DNA of 64,000 bases from Eulemur rufifrons (taxonomy: Eukaryota; Chordata; Mammalia; Primates; Lemuridae): assembly GCF_041146395.1 (NCBI RefSeq), contig NC_091008.1, positions 4,105,501 through 4,169,500 of the forward strand, in the 5' to 3' direction. A program made the translations under genes and the position numbers. Positions 23,801 to 37,029 of this stretch are shown in pieces (within the stretch, counting starts at the first letter, position 1; each line of letters begins with the position of its first letter). The notes below the pieces were generated by a model. It ran no database searches, was not told where the DNA came from, and worked only from the letters and a program-made list of their open reading frames with translations.

Positions 23801-24934
23801 AACCATTTTAGAGATCTCTAAAAACCAGAGTGAATGTCATAGCATTATTCTTTTCAAGGAGTCAAAGAATGTCTTTCTAAATGCAAATAAATTTTTTAGA
23901 AGTCTTATACAGATTCTTACACCAAATGATGTATAGCTATTTATCCACCTAAAAGAGTTTTGACTTTGGGAGCCCTTGTGCTCCCGTATAAATTTTATAT
24001 CAAATATATTCACCAAGAAATAATCTTTTGTGGTAGAGGTCTTAAGCTCTACTAGTGTAGGTTGAGATTTAGAGCACTCTGTTAAGAACAATGAAAATAC
24101 TATAAAATATCAAACAAAACAAAACAGAATCTCCACTGCAGTCCATCAAAAGACACCAAGCACTACTTAAGAGCTGAAATTCTTTGGGAAAAGCTGTGTT
24201 GTAGGAAGAGGATATATTGAGGAGGAGAGATAGAAGCAAGGAGTGGGGTTTTAAGGACCCTCTTCTTCCCATTTTCCTTCTCACAACTCTCCTCTCTGTA
24301 AAAATATAATTCTTTATGGAAAACCTTATAAAGTACTAATTCGAGAGGTGTCCTGGGCCTCCCTTGGTACTGAAAACTGATCTATAAAAGATAACCCCTC
24401 ATCTTGGATGAATATTTAGAAGCCAGGTTTAAGAACCCTTGTGTACAAAAAATATTTTTGATGTCAAGATGGCTTTATTTTGGAAGGCAATTTGTCCTGG
24501 ACATCCTCTCCAAGCAAGCCTGACAGAACTCTTAAATAGCTTGTATGTAATTTCGCTGTGAGCAAAATGAATCTTATCAAATGATTATTGTTTCAATTAA
24601 ATGCAAGAATATACTGCATGAAACTATATTACCAAGAAAATCAATTACCAATAAACCGACAGTATATTTGTATTATAATTCGTCCTTTCAATAACCCAAT
24701 GTTCTTCCACAAGCTTTAGCTTATTTCCCCAAAAGGGTTGACATGGCATTTTTGTCTTGTATTTGAAAGCTATCTTTTGCCGTTAATTTGCACTAAACAA
24801 ACAACAAAAAGACAGGAAAATCAAAGCAAGTTCCCCTATACGGTTCTCCCACCCATCGTCAGCGGTGTGAGCAAGCAGTTAAGACATGCAAATCCAGTTT
24901 GGAGGAAATTCGACATCTCTATTATAGATGAAAG
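23801..24934. other. Unassigned intergenic DNA
   Basis: No gene or recognised repeat. Confidence 0.55.
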
Positions 24935-25480
24935 GTAAACAAAGCAGATGAAGGATTAGTGCAATTCCAAATTTAAGATATTGCTCTCAGTGACTTATAA
25001 TAAAGTGGTGTTGCGTACGGTGGCATGTTTTAGATGACATTTCAATTGTACGAGCAATTTGCATTCTATCTGACATTAAATAACGTTCTCAGTATTATGA
25101 ATTCCAGCGGCATCCTCCTCTCCGCAGCATAAAGATATGAACTATGAGGCCCATCTTAATGAAGGGAGTAAGTTTTCCTGTCAATCTAAAACAGGAGGCA
25201 AGCCGGTACCTGGGCTGCAAACGCCAGCAACATTATTGTGAGTTGCCCACTCCTGGCATAGTACAAATCTTCAGCTAAGGCATTCTTCTTATTAAATAAA
25301 GATCTATAACTGAACACATGTATCTGTAATATCACTACAATCCAAAGAAAATTAAAAGACAGATTATGTCCAGGATATTACATGCACCACCACAGAGCAC
25401 TGCTAGAATCTGGTATGGTCTTGTTGCTAAGATACCTGGCTAATGCCACGGAAACGAGCCCCTCTTACTAATCTAGTACA
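24935..25480. promoter_or_regulatory. Candidate conserved noncoding element (unproven)
   Basis: Transposon-free stretch with a FOX-like GTAAACAAA (24935-24943), several CpGs in an AT-rich setting (GTTGCGTACGGTGGC near 25008), and mixed-composition sequence typical of vertebrate developmental noncoding elements. No open frame of note. Regulatory function is inference only. Confidence 0.22.
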
Positions 25481-28400
25481 ATCCATGCATGCTTCCACAT
25501 ATTTTGGCAGGAGAAAGTAGGAGTCCACTGACAATGGTTTGGGATATTGCTAGCCAGCGTTCCTGAATTTATACATTTTTTATCTCTTTCTGGTAAGCTT
25601 CAACGATCTTAGTGCAATAAGAAATGTAACACTCTGCTAATGGCATTTGGTTGCTTTATGCCATTTAAAACAAGTAAGATTACTCCTTATCCTTCTGCAT
25701 AGTCAATAAAAGTTGCTTAAAAAGGTAATTATTTAAGTGCCTTTGGTTGCAAAATTGTGGCGCTCCCCAAAAAGATTCCCCTTAATCTTTGCGATTTATA
25801 ATGTTATAGGCACATAAATGACTAACTGCGTTTTCTCTCTCTATTGCTTTTTTTTTTCAAGGAGAATGCAATACACCAGTTTCCCTGGGTGCATACTGAA
25901 TAGGAAATCAGGGCACTGACATGAAATACTTTGATCAGAAATTACTTACAAATCTATGATGTATAAAGCTGGTCTGTGGTGTTAATGTTTTCAAAGATTT
26001 TTGTTTAATTCATTTAAGAAAAAGCATATAATATGTATGTATATGGAGAGAGAGAGAATATTTAAAAGCTGTTTCCTGCATGATAATAACATGTGAAATT
26101 CCAAAATGAAAGATAAATACTTTGAGGCTTCCCTGTACAGAATGCAAATGTGCTTTCCACCTCCAGGTGTCTTTTTTTTTTTTTTTTTTTTTTGAAACAG
26201 TCTGCCTTTGTTAAAGCAAACTAAGAAAAGATTCCTACTGAAAAACCAAACAATTTTTTTTTCACGTGTGTTCCTACTCTGTAATGCAATACGATCTTCG
26301 GAGCATCCGTGATGGTGGTGCCACTAAGCTCAAGTTAGGATAACAATAACTTTTGCAGATGTTCATAGCTGTCAAATATTATTCACGAAAATGTCAGAAA
26401 ATGTGATAAAAAGTTAAACCGAAAAAAAAAATTATTCTGGAGTAATTGGTTCAAGTCAAGAAGGCAAAGAGAGGTCAACCATTAATCTCTATCCATAAAC
26501 AGTGAATGAACTATGGAGAAATCACAGCCATATTGATTTTTTTAGGGGGAAACAATTGTATACTTTGTAGGTGAACACGCAGTACCGTGGGTGTTTCAAC
26601 ACGTGCTGCTGTGCAGATTTATAGTTGCACATCTCAAAGATACTCGTTGATTTAAACAAAAGTTTTCCCTCTGATTTACTAGATTTTTGACTCAGCTTTG
26701 CTTTCTTATCAACAGAGACTTAGCCAGCCCATCTTTGACAATAATAAATTATAACCCGAGTACACCAAATTTACATTATTCACACTCCTTTCTGTTTTCC
26801 AGTCCATGGATTCCCAAGGTCATAGTGGAGGGTTATTTGACCAGAAACCACGGGGACTTCATGGATTTAGAATTCCATTTGCAATGTTACGACAATGGTT
26901 CATCATGCTATTGTATCTTTATTAGTGCTAAAAATAAATATTACCAGAGAACACCTAGAAAGGGTATATACAACATTTATTCTCTTATTCACACACCTGC
27001 AATATTTTGAGCCCCTCGGGGACATTGCTGCAATGAAAATTATTTCTAAATTACTGTCTCGGAGCAGTCTACAAGGGTCACTGTATTATAAAACAGGAGA
27101 TTGTTCACGACAAAGGAGAAATAAATCAATAACAAGTGCGAGTATCTCAGAAACTGTTACTTCAACATAAATTGTCCCTGTAAGAAGGACAGAAAAATGT
27201 TTTTACAAACCTTTTACTTTTTTCAATTCTCACTGGAATCCCATGTCAGAAGAGAAAATGGCTGTTTGCTTAGAATAAAGTGTCTCGGCTACCCACGTGG
27301 ACCCGACGGTAATGGCAAAGGATGGTGACGATCAATACCCATCTTCTTCATTCCTGAAGTAATAACTTTCAATAGGAAAATCTATTTACTTTTACTTACC
27401 TTTATTTTATTTCATTTTGCCTTAAAGAAGTTCATTCCAGAGGGAGGGTTTACCTTGCAAACAGCCGTTAACAAACTGATGATTTAACTAAGGACTCTGG
27501 GCCGGTTGGGTGTTGCCCTTTGCTATACCTGTGTGCTAATGCTAAGAAAGATATTTCTCTGGATTCTAAATGTATTATTCAAATAACAGTCACTAAAAGG
27601 CTTCCAAGAACCACAGCTACTTTATGTGGAAGGTATATCCACAAGGTCGATCAGAAACAGGAGGCAACATTCCTGTCCTTATAGGTAGGGCTTCTTGAAT
27701 TGTTCTGTTTGCTGAAGACATCATACGATACTGTACTTTATCATAAGTAAAATACCCCTGGATGAGAATTTAAAAAGAAACCTCCCAACCCCTTTCTTGG
27801 GAAGACCTGTAGTTTTGCAGATTGTATAAAAACTAGAGTTAGGAAAGGCCTTGTATAGTCTGTCCAGGTGTACAATACAGAAGAAGCTTTCACCCCAAAT
27901 TATAACAACAGTCATCATTTTAAATTGCGCTTCAAAATGAAGAACTCAACATATATGACTATAAGCACTAAAATAAAACATTTTCCAATGTTTGCAACCT
28001 TTTCACTTCTCTTTACCCCTCCTACATCCCTGTCATCCCTGTAACTGTTTTATAATCATGATAGATTTTTATTCCTATTGAGCTGGAATTGGTTTAAAAG
28101 TTATGCATTTTTGTTTCTTAACACATTTATTTGACAACTGGTCTTGTAAAGGGATGAAAATTAACATGTCAAATATCAAATGTTTAATCACATTCAATGA
28201 CAATTCTTGGCATGAATCTGAGTGAGTTTTTCTTATTAAGTTTTGTTTTTGGAGCTATAATTAAAAGCCACTCTATTTTAATATACATAAAAATTATTGT
28301 AAGTGTCTTAATAGAACTCTGGAACTGATATCATGAAAAACAAGTATTTTTCTCAATAGTTAGACTATAATTTTTTCTTTAATTTCCCACATCAAAAAGA

Positions 28401-30150
28401 AATACACAAATTATTTACATACACAGATACATGCACAGTGATGTCAGACGATGGATACTGGAGAACCTTTTTATACTAGAAAGCTTACTCAAAAACACTC
28501 ATATTAATATCAATATCTTAAAGTTTAAAATAACAGGAATGAACTAAATGGCAATCTGAGACCCCTAATTCTCATTGTGAATTTTTAAGTTAATAATCGG
28601 TAATTAATTTTAAATCAAAAGAAGTAATAAAAACCCATTTCTGAATTCTGGCTTCATAACATAAATCTCAGGACACTCACTGTGTATATTTGTTACTAAG
28701 AAAGAAGATCACTGGTATTAAACCCCTGCTAAAATTAACTCCAAGATGGGAAATAAATTAGAGGCAGTACTCTCCTTAGAATTCGTAAGAAAACATATAT
28801 TAACATAGATGTAATATAGCCAGAGAATTAATTGCAAATAAAGTAAAATATACAGAATGATGAGGATAAATTACATTTCACGTCTCCTAATATCTGAGCA
28901 TTCATTAGTAAGAGATATCAGCAAAGAAAGATGCATGTATGCTTTGCTCATTTGATATTTGCACCAGAAATAGAGGACCACATTTTACATGAAGGTGATC
29001 AAGCTTTCACTTTGGGGAACTTCTCTCTGTGTATTTTCATGTATGTGCATGTAAGCCAGGAAAATAATACCTGAGAAAGCCCTGTATATTGTTAAAACAC
29101 AAAAGACAGACACTCTGGCTAAATAGGGCCCCCAATAAATCTAAAGAAAAGCCATTGACAATTTTATTAAAAAAAAAAATAGTTTCACTTGTTAAAAGGC
29201 ACCAAGGGATTAGAAAAAATATTCAAGGTCTTAAAGGTTTTAGAAAGCCTTTTGTGGTGGTGGTTGTTCATGATGGTAATTTTTATTCATTGGTTTGTAC
29301 CTCCAACATATTTTGTTGTAGAATTTCATCCACTATTTTACGTTCTATATATTGCCATTAAACTACATATATAAACTGCTCAAAAAAATCATTAAATTTA
29401 TTTTAGGAAAATTGCAGTATGTAATAAATATTTCACTTTAGATATATGTGTTTTAAGAGTCTTTTTAATAATATTAGTCCTACTATAAGGAATAACAGGT
29501 GTTTTTGAAAATATAAATAAATATTAGGGAAGACAAAATTTAACGTATAAGTTTAAATCTCAAAGTTAGAGCAAATAAATAGATACTTATCTCTCAAACT
29601 ATACTCATTTTAATTAAATTCCAATTAGAATTAAGTATCTACAAATGCAGTTGTGTTACCAATAAATATTCAATACATGTTATTGAATAAATAAAAAAGA
29701 GAAGCCATCTTATACCTAATAATATTTTCTGCTTTGAGGCCTAAAAATTTAGAAGGCAAACACATTTCTCTCACCTGCTCACTTGGTTATATAAAATCAG
29801 GACTCTTAAAATCTGGAATACTTTTATGATGACCTGGTTAGGAAACAAACTTGGTACCCATATGTCAAATGCAGTACATTTGCGAGTTAACTTTTACATC
29901 TTCCGTATCTTCCTGTGAAGAACTGCAGACTAGCAGCTCTAAACAGTGCACTAGACTGAGGTATACCAGAGGAGGCAAGACAAAGAAATTCACACAGGCC
30001 TCCACTTCTACACACCTGTCACAAAACACAAATCCAGCAAATTACATTTTATTTGGAGAAATCACATTTAAAAACGTCCTCAGTAGGAAAACTTCAGATC
30101 ATCTATTTATTTCTAAATGGCATCAAATAAAACACTCTGTGAAAATAGCC
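25481..30150. other. Unassigned AT-rich intergenic DNA, about 4.7 kb
   Basis: Very AT-rich, with T22 at 26172-26193. No transposon bodies recognised. The longest frames (26687-27010 plus, 107 codons; 29851-30222 plus, 123 codons) have no domain, signal peptide or exon context that I can see. Confidence 0.5.
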
Positions 30151-30240
30151 ATTAAGTGGAATAGTAGTTGCCAGGGGACGGGGGGTGTGGCAGATGGGGA
30201 GATGTTGGTCATGGGTTATTAATAATTGTTTTAAAAAAAT
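30151..30240 (+). mobile_element. Possible L1 3'-UTR scrap
   Basis: Short G-rich segment GGAATAGTAGTTGCCAGGGG, then GGGGAGATGTTGG, resembling a motif seen in old L1 3' UTRs. Too short to be certain. Confidence 0.3.
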
Positions 30241-33200
30241 AGCCATTGAAAATGAATATTCAGGGGCACCCCTCAAGCAGCACCTATTATAAACCATGGT
30301 GCCCATAGAAGAGGCACAGTAAATGTTTTTTCTGATATATCTATTTCTTATAAATATGTGTGTGCGCATTTGTGTGCATTTTCATACATATATATGTGTG
30401 TGTGTAACAATTATACAACTAGCTAGAGTCATGCATAATTCCAGACAAATATTTATATTCTGTTACTCCACTGGGGCACTCTGTTGATTTTCTCCCCAAT
30501 TCTTAATTTCTTAAGGTTTTAAAGAAGTAGACATCTGCATGGTGTATGCCCATCTTTTAGATCCCAACAAAAAGACATGGCCATAATTAGGCATCGAGGC
30601 TATAATCTTAGGATCAAAATCACACACAGTTGCATTTCTCCATAGTTGCATTATTTGGTTTTATTTTTAACTAGATGGATTTATCTCATCTCTATTTTAG
30701 AAGTTTCTCTGGCTTTAGACCTGACTTCCTTCAGCTCTGGACCCCAAATGAACAAAATGAGTTTATACTCACACTTTCAAATAGCTCAGTAATTGATTAT
30801 AGCTTTGGCGCTACAAGAGTAACACTGTGGAGCCACAACACAGTTGCTAATCTGCGTGCAGTAATTGTGCAAATGCCTCTTTTTATTTTATGTAACTTAG
30901 CAGTAATGGAGACCTAAATATCCTAGACATTGACGTTCATCTAAATCACAGCTTTCCATCACTTAGTGCAATCTGAGTTAGACATATTTATAAAAAGACT
31001 TTGTATGTATGCGTGTGCATTGAATTTTCTGAGTTTTTTAATTCATTTGAATCAATGACTTTTTTTTTGAATCAAGGACTTTTTTTTTTGAATCAATGAC
31101 TCTTTTAAGCCAAAAAAAAAAAAATGCAATTCTACCTACTTCAAAGTTACAGACACAGTTTCGGAAACGTAGAACAGCCAGCAAATGATGGTGTGAATAG
31201 TACAAGAGTTGCTGCATTCGTCTTCCCTCCTCGCTCAAAAAATACTGTAGGACACAGTGCTTTATGCGAAGAGGTTTCACACATGCATTTTTAATCAGGA
31301 TTATATTTCACAGAGATCTGTCACCGCTCACAAGCGCAGCCGGCCGGTCCTTCTTGAAACGTATCAGCTCTCGGGCTCAGCCCTGAACTAGTTTTTCTTT
31401 GTACAAATCTGGACTTGGGGATCCGCAGGGCGGTGTTTTTCTTAAAAGGAAAAAAAAAATAATCCCTTAGAATTGTGTAGGACCCCCAAGCACATTGTTT
31501 TGAGTTCAAACATACAACTGCTTTCACCTGGAACTGGCTTCGAAGTCATTCTCTATACCAATTAACAGCCTGAACATTGTGTTTGGCTTTAAGGTATTTG
31601 CTGAACCTAGAGGATCTCGTAAGTGGTTATTTTTTAATTCAGTCATTTACATACGTTTTTATGTTGAGTTACTCTCACATTTTTCTTTGATTCTTAAGCC
31701 ACTGTATTATTAATCTATTCTCTCCTATGATAATTATTAAGACCACAGAGTAAGCCAAATATAGTGAAAAAGTATTTATATGAGTATCTTTCTCCGATGT
31801 GCTCCAAATGTTGGCTATACAATGTGGCCATACATTATATAAAAGTATGAGCATATTAAAGTATGTCCTTTCCTATAAGTATAAAATATTATATAGAAAT
31901 TTATAAATGCAGAGGAACAATTCAAATGTATGTATGTCTATCCCCAACACTGCCTAACTTTTAAAAATTGATATAAAAGCCAACAGAAGAGATTAAAGGT
32001 CACAGCTACTATTAAAACATGTGTATGTTTTGAAATTACATTTTTTTCATTAAAAATCTATTTTGGAATAACTGTAGTTTGAACTGTGTGGGTTATTTAT
32101 AACAATAAAAATACTATCTGCAATATTCAAATTAATGCAAAAACAAAGAAGAATTTTTAAGAGCTTAAGTTTATAGGTAGAATGTTTAATGCCTAATGAA
32201 TACAAAGTCTCTATTAAAGCACAGCCAACAATACATCACACATCTAGTAACTAATACTTGTACCAAAATATATTCTAAAAAGAGTGTATGGAGGAAGATT
32301 TTTCGGTTATAAAAATATCTCTAAAATCTATAAAAATGTAAAATAGTACAGCCAGTTTAAAAAATCTGTAGATTGGGAACCACTGTGTAACAGGAAATGT
32401 CTAGAAAAATACATCAACACCAAGAGCACGGGAACACTCACGTGGAGTAACTATAGCTATATGTTGTCAGGCAACTGGTCATAAAAGCACTGAATAAAAG
32501 GGTATTTGAAATCGGATAGTTCTGAAAATACCACAGCTGATTTTTTATATTCTCTGACAGTTAAGAACAAAAAGACTTTCAGACAAAGATTGTAGACGCT
32601 CCCTGTGATATTTGACTTCCCCAAAGTTTATGCATGAGATTAACAAAAAGTCTGGGACCCCCAAATAAAAGTCAACATTAAGCCTCTTGATTCTCAGTTG
32701 CTTCATGTTCATAAAATTATCATACTGCTCTCCGTCATCATCATAAACACTATACATCTGAACATCTGTCAAAGCGTTTTGAAACCCAGAGCTTCCATCT
32801 GCAAAACTGGGATGAAGAAAGGCAGCCTAGTATACTAAACAGTGTTTCTTTTGAGAAGTATTACATTTTTCATAGCTAACATTTTCTCGAATTTTATCCC
32901 AATTAAACGTTTGCAAAATAAATTTCAAAATTCCAGTGCATCGAAATTAGCAGCACAAATACCAATGACTCCAAATTTTCAGGAGCTTAAAAGATAAAAT
33001 TGTCTTTCAGATCCAAATTGTCTCGTTTAAGCACAAGGAAAAAGAGGGTATTAGAGCAATCATACAGTTTTTTTTAATCTATTGCTGTAGCATTTAGTTA
33101 ACAAGAAATCCGTGGCTTTTGAGTTTCTTAGCCAACAGCCTAGAATGGCACATTAATATTCCCCAAATGGTCTCATGTTTCCAAAGTGAAATTTTAGAGG

Positions 33201-33944
33201 GTACTAGTTTAAAATATTTGTCTCTGTTTAGGAAAATCTCTCTGTAGTCTCAAAAAAGTCATTTTATAAACAACATTCTCTCAGCAAATATTAACGTTTA
33301 AGATACAAAATACAGAATAACAGTACTAATATGAAATCATTTTGAAAAATGACATTAAAACGTATATCCTCTCACAATCTAAAAGGCTGTCATTATAGAA
33401 GATTGATTGATAATACAAAGTTTTACATTTTTTTCCCAAATATATAATTCATATCAACGATAGACTCCTCTATTTGCAAAAAAAAAAAAAAAAAATACAA
33501 ACCTAATCTTCCTCGATCCTACTGAAATCTAAGAGATGCTAAATCCTATATGAGTATAATTGTGTTTGTTTTTTAACATGTAGGGTGATTTTTAAAATGG
33601 ATAATGAGCATATTCAATTTTTTACACATGCATTCTCCTGTTATCATAAAGAACGCAATAAGCTCAGAGTCCAGGAAAATTCATCTTTGATCTTCCTTTT
33701 GCATCTTGGTGCCCAACCTGCATCTCCTCATCCAAAACGTGATGAGGAGATCATTTCTGTCTGGCTCTATCTGTCTCACGGTTAGTGAGGGCGCGAGATA
33801 ATTCCTGTTAGGGCAATCAGACACCTTCTGAGTCTCTGGGGCCCACAGCCCATAGGTAACAGATTTCAATCACAAAGCAGTGAGATCAATGTCTCTGTCA
33901 CACTTCCCTATTTTTTTATGACAAGTGTAACCAGAAAACGTCTT
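30241..33944. other. Unassigned AT-rich intergenic DNA, about 3.7 kb
   Basis: No gene recognised. Contains a short TATATA/TGTG run (30384-30408), a three-copy ~21-bp tandem repeat (31048-31110, listed separately) and A20 at 33478-33496. A 75-codon minus frame (32545-32772) has no recognisable domain. Confidence 0.5.
31048..31110. repeat. Three-copy ~21-bp tandem repeat
   Basis: Unit TGAATCAATGACTTTTTTTTT repeated at 31048, 31068 and 31089, with one internal variant (AAGGACT in copy 2) and variable T-run length. Likely arose by slippage or local duplication. Confidence 0.9.
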
Positions 33945-34105
33945 ATTTATTTATCCCTCTTTCTATCCGTCATCTTCCTTTACTGGAATGTAAGATCCTT
34001 CTGGGTGCTAACTTTGCCATTTTCATCACTGTATTCCCAGAACCCAAATCAGTGCCCAGCACATCAGAGATGCTCCAATATTTGCTGCTGGTCTAATTAT
34101 ATAAA
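33945..34105 (+). mobile_element. LINE-2 3' end
   Basis: Runs TTTACTGGAATGTAAGATCC, TGTATTCCCAGAACCCAAATCAGTGCCCAGCACATCAGAGATGCTCCAATATTTGCTG. These are decayed versions of the L2 3'-UTR motifs 'actagaatgtaagctcc' and 'tgtatccccagcgcctag...gcctggcacatag...gctcaataaat'. Confidence 0.75.
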
Positions 34106-34299
34106 AGCTACGTGTTCACATAACTGAGTAGGAGTGCCGCCCCCTACTACCTTCCCCAACCGTGGCTGCGCTTTCCCGTGACCTGCCTGACTCAATACTG
34201 TCAACATCAGGTATATAGGACACAGAGTCCTATAGATGCAGACAAGTGACATCATCACGTACATCAAAGGCCAAACTATTCATTGCATCTTTTCGCCTT
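34106..34299. other. Unassigned DNA between two L2 relics
   Basis: C-rich and unique to my reading; may be further decayed L2. Confidence 0.4.
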
Positions 34300-35130
34300 T
34301 GTACCTATTTTATTTCTGCAGTGGTCCCTTCCTCTCCCAGATCATGATTTTTTCCCAACCCCATGGGCTCATCCCCACCAGCACGCAAACCCTCTGTGAT
34401 ATTATCGACCTAAAGACAAGCCCTCTTTGATCCCTCAACAAGCTTCAGTGACTGCTCCTTCCGTGTGCTCCTCTTCACAGCAAAGCCTGCTCTCCGGGAC
34501 TGTCCATTCCCTCTCTCTTCCTCCTCCTCTCGTCCCCCACGAACCAACTGCAGTCAAGCTTCAACTCCACCACACCACTGAAACCTCTTCACCAAAGCCA
34601 CCAAGGCCATCGACGTTTACCCAACCCAATAGCATCCAGCTCTCAGTCTTCATCTAAATGTAACCTCTTGGCCGCATTTAACAGCAAATCATTTTAACCC
34701 TTTGTGAAAGCTTTTTTTGCCTCAAATTTGATCTCTGTTGTCTTTATCATCACAGTCAATGACACCAGGGTCTTGACAATTTCCCTAGAAAATAAACAAA
34801 TAAACAAACCACCCTGAAAATCATCCTCGACTCTTTTCTCTTTTGCGTAGCTTGTATCTAACCCATCAGCAAATTTTCATCTCCATCTTCAAATTAGAAC
34901 CAAAATCCAATCATAGCTCACCATATCCACCTCTAGCTCCTTAGCAAAAGTGCTTACCATCTGTTGCCTGGACTACTATCACAGCTTCCTAACTTCTTTT
35001 CTGCCTTCCACTCTTGTCTCCCTATGATCTGTCTGTCTGTAGAATCAAAATCAAGTTATATCACTCATCTGGTCAGAACTATCCAATGACTTTTATCACA
35101 CTTAGAATAAAACCTTCCAATATTGGTAGA
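34300..35130 (+). mobile_element. LINE-2 relic, reverse-transcriptase region
   Basis: Plus-strand L2 ORF2-derived sequence. CACTGAAACCTCTTCACCAAAGCCACCAAGG (about 34577-34607), then CTCAGTCTTCATCTAAATGTAACCTCTTGGCCGCATTTAACAGC, corresponds to the region encoding the RT 'L.DLSAAFDT' motif. Later, ATCATCCTCGACTCTTTTCTC (34823-34843), CCCATCAGCAAATTTTCATC, TGGACTACTATCACAGCTTCCTAAC (34970-34994) and AGAATAAAACCTTCCAA follow in the consensus order. Internal deletions and frameshifts abolish coding. The 5' boundary is uncertain. Confidence 0.75.
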
Positions 35131-35142
35131 AGGATGGAAGAA

Positions 35143-35188
35143 AAAGGAAGAAAGGAAGAAAGGAAGGAAGGAAGAAAAAGAGAGAGGA
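35143..35188. repeat. Polypurine GGAA/GAAA tract
   Basis: Interrupted GGAAGAAA / GGAAGGAAGGAAG microsatellite, followed by an AG-rich patch to about 35210. It directly follows the L2 relic. Confidence 0.9.
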
Positions 35189-35210
35189 ACTAGAAGAAGG
35201 AGGGAAGAAT

Positions 35211-36584
35211 TAAGATGATTTGAAGGCTAACTGAATTTTTTTTTTCAGTTATTTATTCCAAAGATACCTCTAATGTACCAAACATAAGCATCATTGCAGA
35301 TAAACTAAACGGACTGAACCCAATAGGGTACAAACAGGAAATGATTTCTTTTTCTCTTACCACTGTCTTCAAGATGCTCTCTTAAATCTCTTTTTCCATG
35401 ACTGTATTTCCGGTATGTGCTGGTAGCTTTCCAGACATTTTCAACTACAACAATGGTCATTCAAGCTAAAACAAGAATCGTTTTTGGGAATCGAGACTCA
35501 ACTTAAGGTTTTTTCAAATTTTAAGTCAATTTAAGTTAAAACTGTGACATCCATTCCAAATCATCTTCTCTCGCCCCATGCTTGCACCAAGGCTCTGGGA
35601 GAAGGAGAAGGTGGCTATGCGTTTGCATTTCCTTGTCTTCTCTCTTTTCCATTTCCATGGCTGGGGCAAGAGCTGGGGACTTTTAGGAAAGTGGACACGA
35701 TGCATTTTCACTTAGCTGGTGCAGTTGGTGGTTCTTTCTTTGCCAACACTGGCCAGCAGTGCCAACCATTCACAAGCTAGTCTTTCCAGAAGCACATTCG
35801 TCAGTTTCCTTGGTGGTCCCCGAAAGAACATTTGCACTGAATTTCTCCATCATGCAGACGTCCCTCTTCTAAGAATAGAGAGAAGTGATTGCAGAATTGA
35901 AAGACGGAAGACTAAGGAGATGGCGTGAATCAACGACTTTTGGAAATAGACCATAGACTAACACAAAAGGAATAAAAGTACTCAAGCTGCACATGAGGCT
36001 ATGTCTCATTAATAGGGTATCAGCACCCCCAAAGTACAAAATGTGCAAAGTAACTACACGCGTGTTTTTAAATCATATTTAGAATACAGGATTAATGTTT
36101 AAGGGTATATCTAAGTTTAGTAAATCACTCAGTTGCTATATAAATAATGTTGCAAAGTGCATTCAAATAGGCTTGAATATGTACTAGAAAGCTGCAGAGG
36201 CAAGGCAAAAATTAATGATTTGGCAAATTACAGGAATTGAAATGAGATCTATACTTATTTAACAATTCTCTGACTACCTGGAATGTGTTTCACGTTAATT
36301 CAATTCTCTGATAATCCTAAATAATTGTCAGTTAACACAGAGAAACTATTGCAAAGATGTCTGCAGAGGTTAGACATCTTGGTCACTTTTTTAAAAATTT
36401 TAATGGAAATTTTAAAATGGCAAAACCATAAATTGTCGGGGGAAAATGTAAACTTAAATCTTCCAGGAGTTTCCAACTCACTAAAGCAGACATTTTAAAC
36501 TCTTTATTTTTACCTTTTGTGAGCTGCCACAACATGCCACCTTTCCCAGGCATTTCTTAACTCTTGTCTTAACACATGAGCCTG
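35211..36584. other. Unassigned intergenic DNA, about 1.4 kb
   Basis: No gene recognised. The overlapping plus frames at 35544-35928 (69-78 codons) have no domain. AT-rich after 36000. Confidence 0.5.
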
Positions 36585-36860
36585 TTTGCTCCGACTGAAA
36601 AACTGGCTGGTCCCTCTCTCTCAGCTTCGCTCTGTGCTGCCCTCTCACGAGAAATACCCTTTTCCTAGATCTCCTGATCAAACCTTGCATCATCCTTCAG
36701 GCTCAAGTTTTAAAGGGTTTTTTTTTTTTTTCCTCTATGCGCTGCTCACCCCAGCTGAATGTGCGTCACCTTTTTCTTAAAGTGTATTTTGTTTCTATCG
36801 CCCTTTCTGCTCTGTTCCTTATCACACTTATTGTCCTTTCTACCAATCTTTCGTGAACCT
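36585..36860 (+). mobile_element. Probable LINE-2 3'-region relic
   Basis: CTGTGCTGCCCTCTCACGAGAAATACCC, CCTAGATCTCCTGATCAAACC, TCATCCTTCAGGCTCAAG and TCCTTATCACACTTATTGTCC follow the order of the L2 3' coding end ('tgctgttccctctgcctggaa...cttcaggtctcagctcaa...tagcacttatcac'). A T-run at 36718-36731 interrupts it. Confidence 0.55.
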
Positions 36861-36928
36861 GTTTTTCCAATTAAAAAGTATGCCCTGGAAATGAAATGTT
36901 ATCGCATACTGAATTTGGTTTCCAATAG

Positions 36929-36932
<4 letters not shown>

Positions 36933-36961
<29 letters not shown>
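36933..36961. repeat. (TG)n microsatellite
   Basis: Uninterrupted TG repeat of about 14 units, extended by TATGTAGGTGCATG. Confidence 0.97.
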
Positions 36962-36965
<4 letters not shown>

Positions 36966-37029
36966 AGGTGCATGCAGATTTGTGTGTCTGCATTTCTATT
37001 CATTTAAGCAAGAAATTGATTATGTTCCT

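Noticed and set aside
29851..30222. 123-codon plus-strand frame
   Set aside because: Continues into a possible L1 3' scrap; no recognisable protein features.
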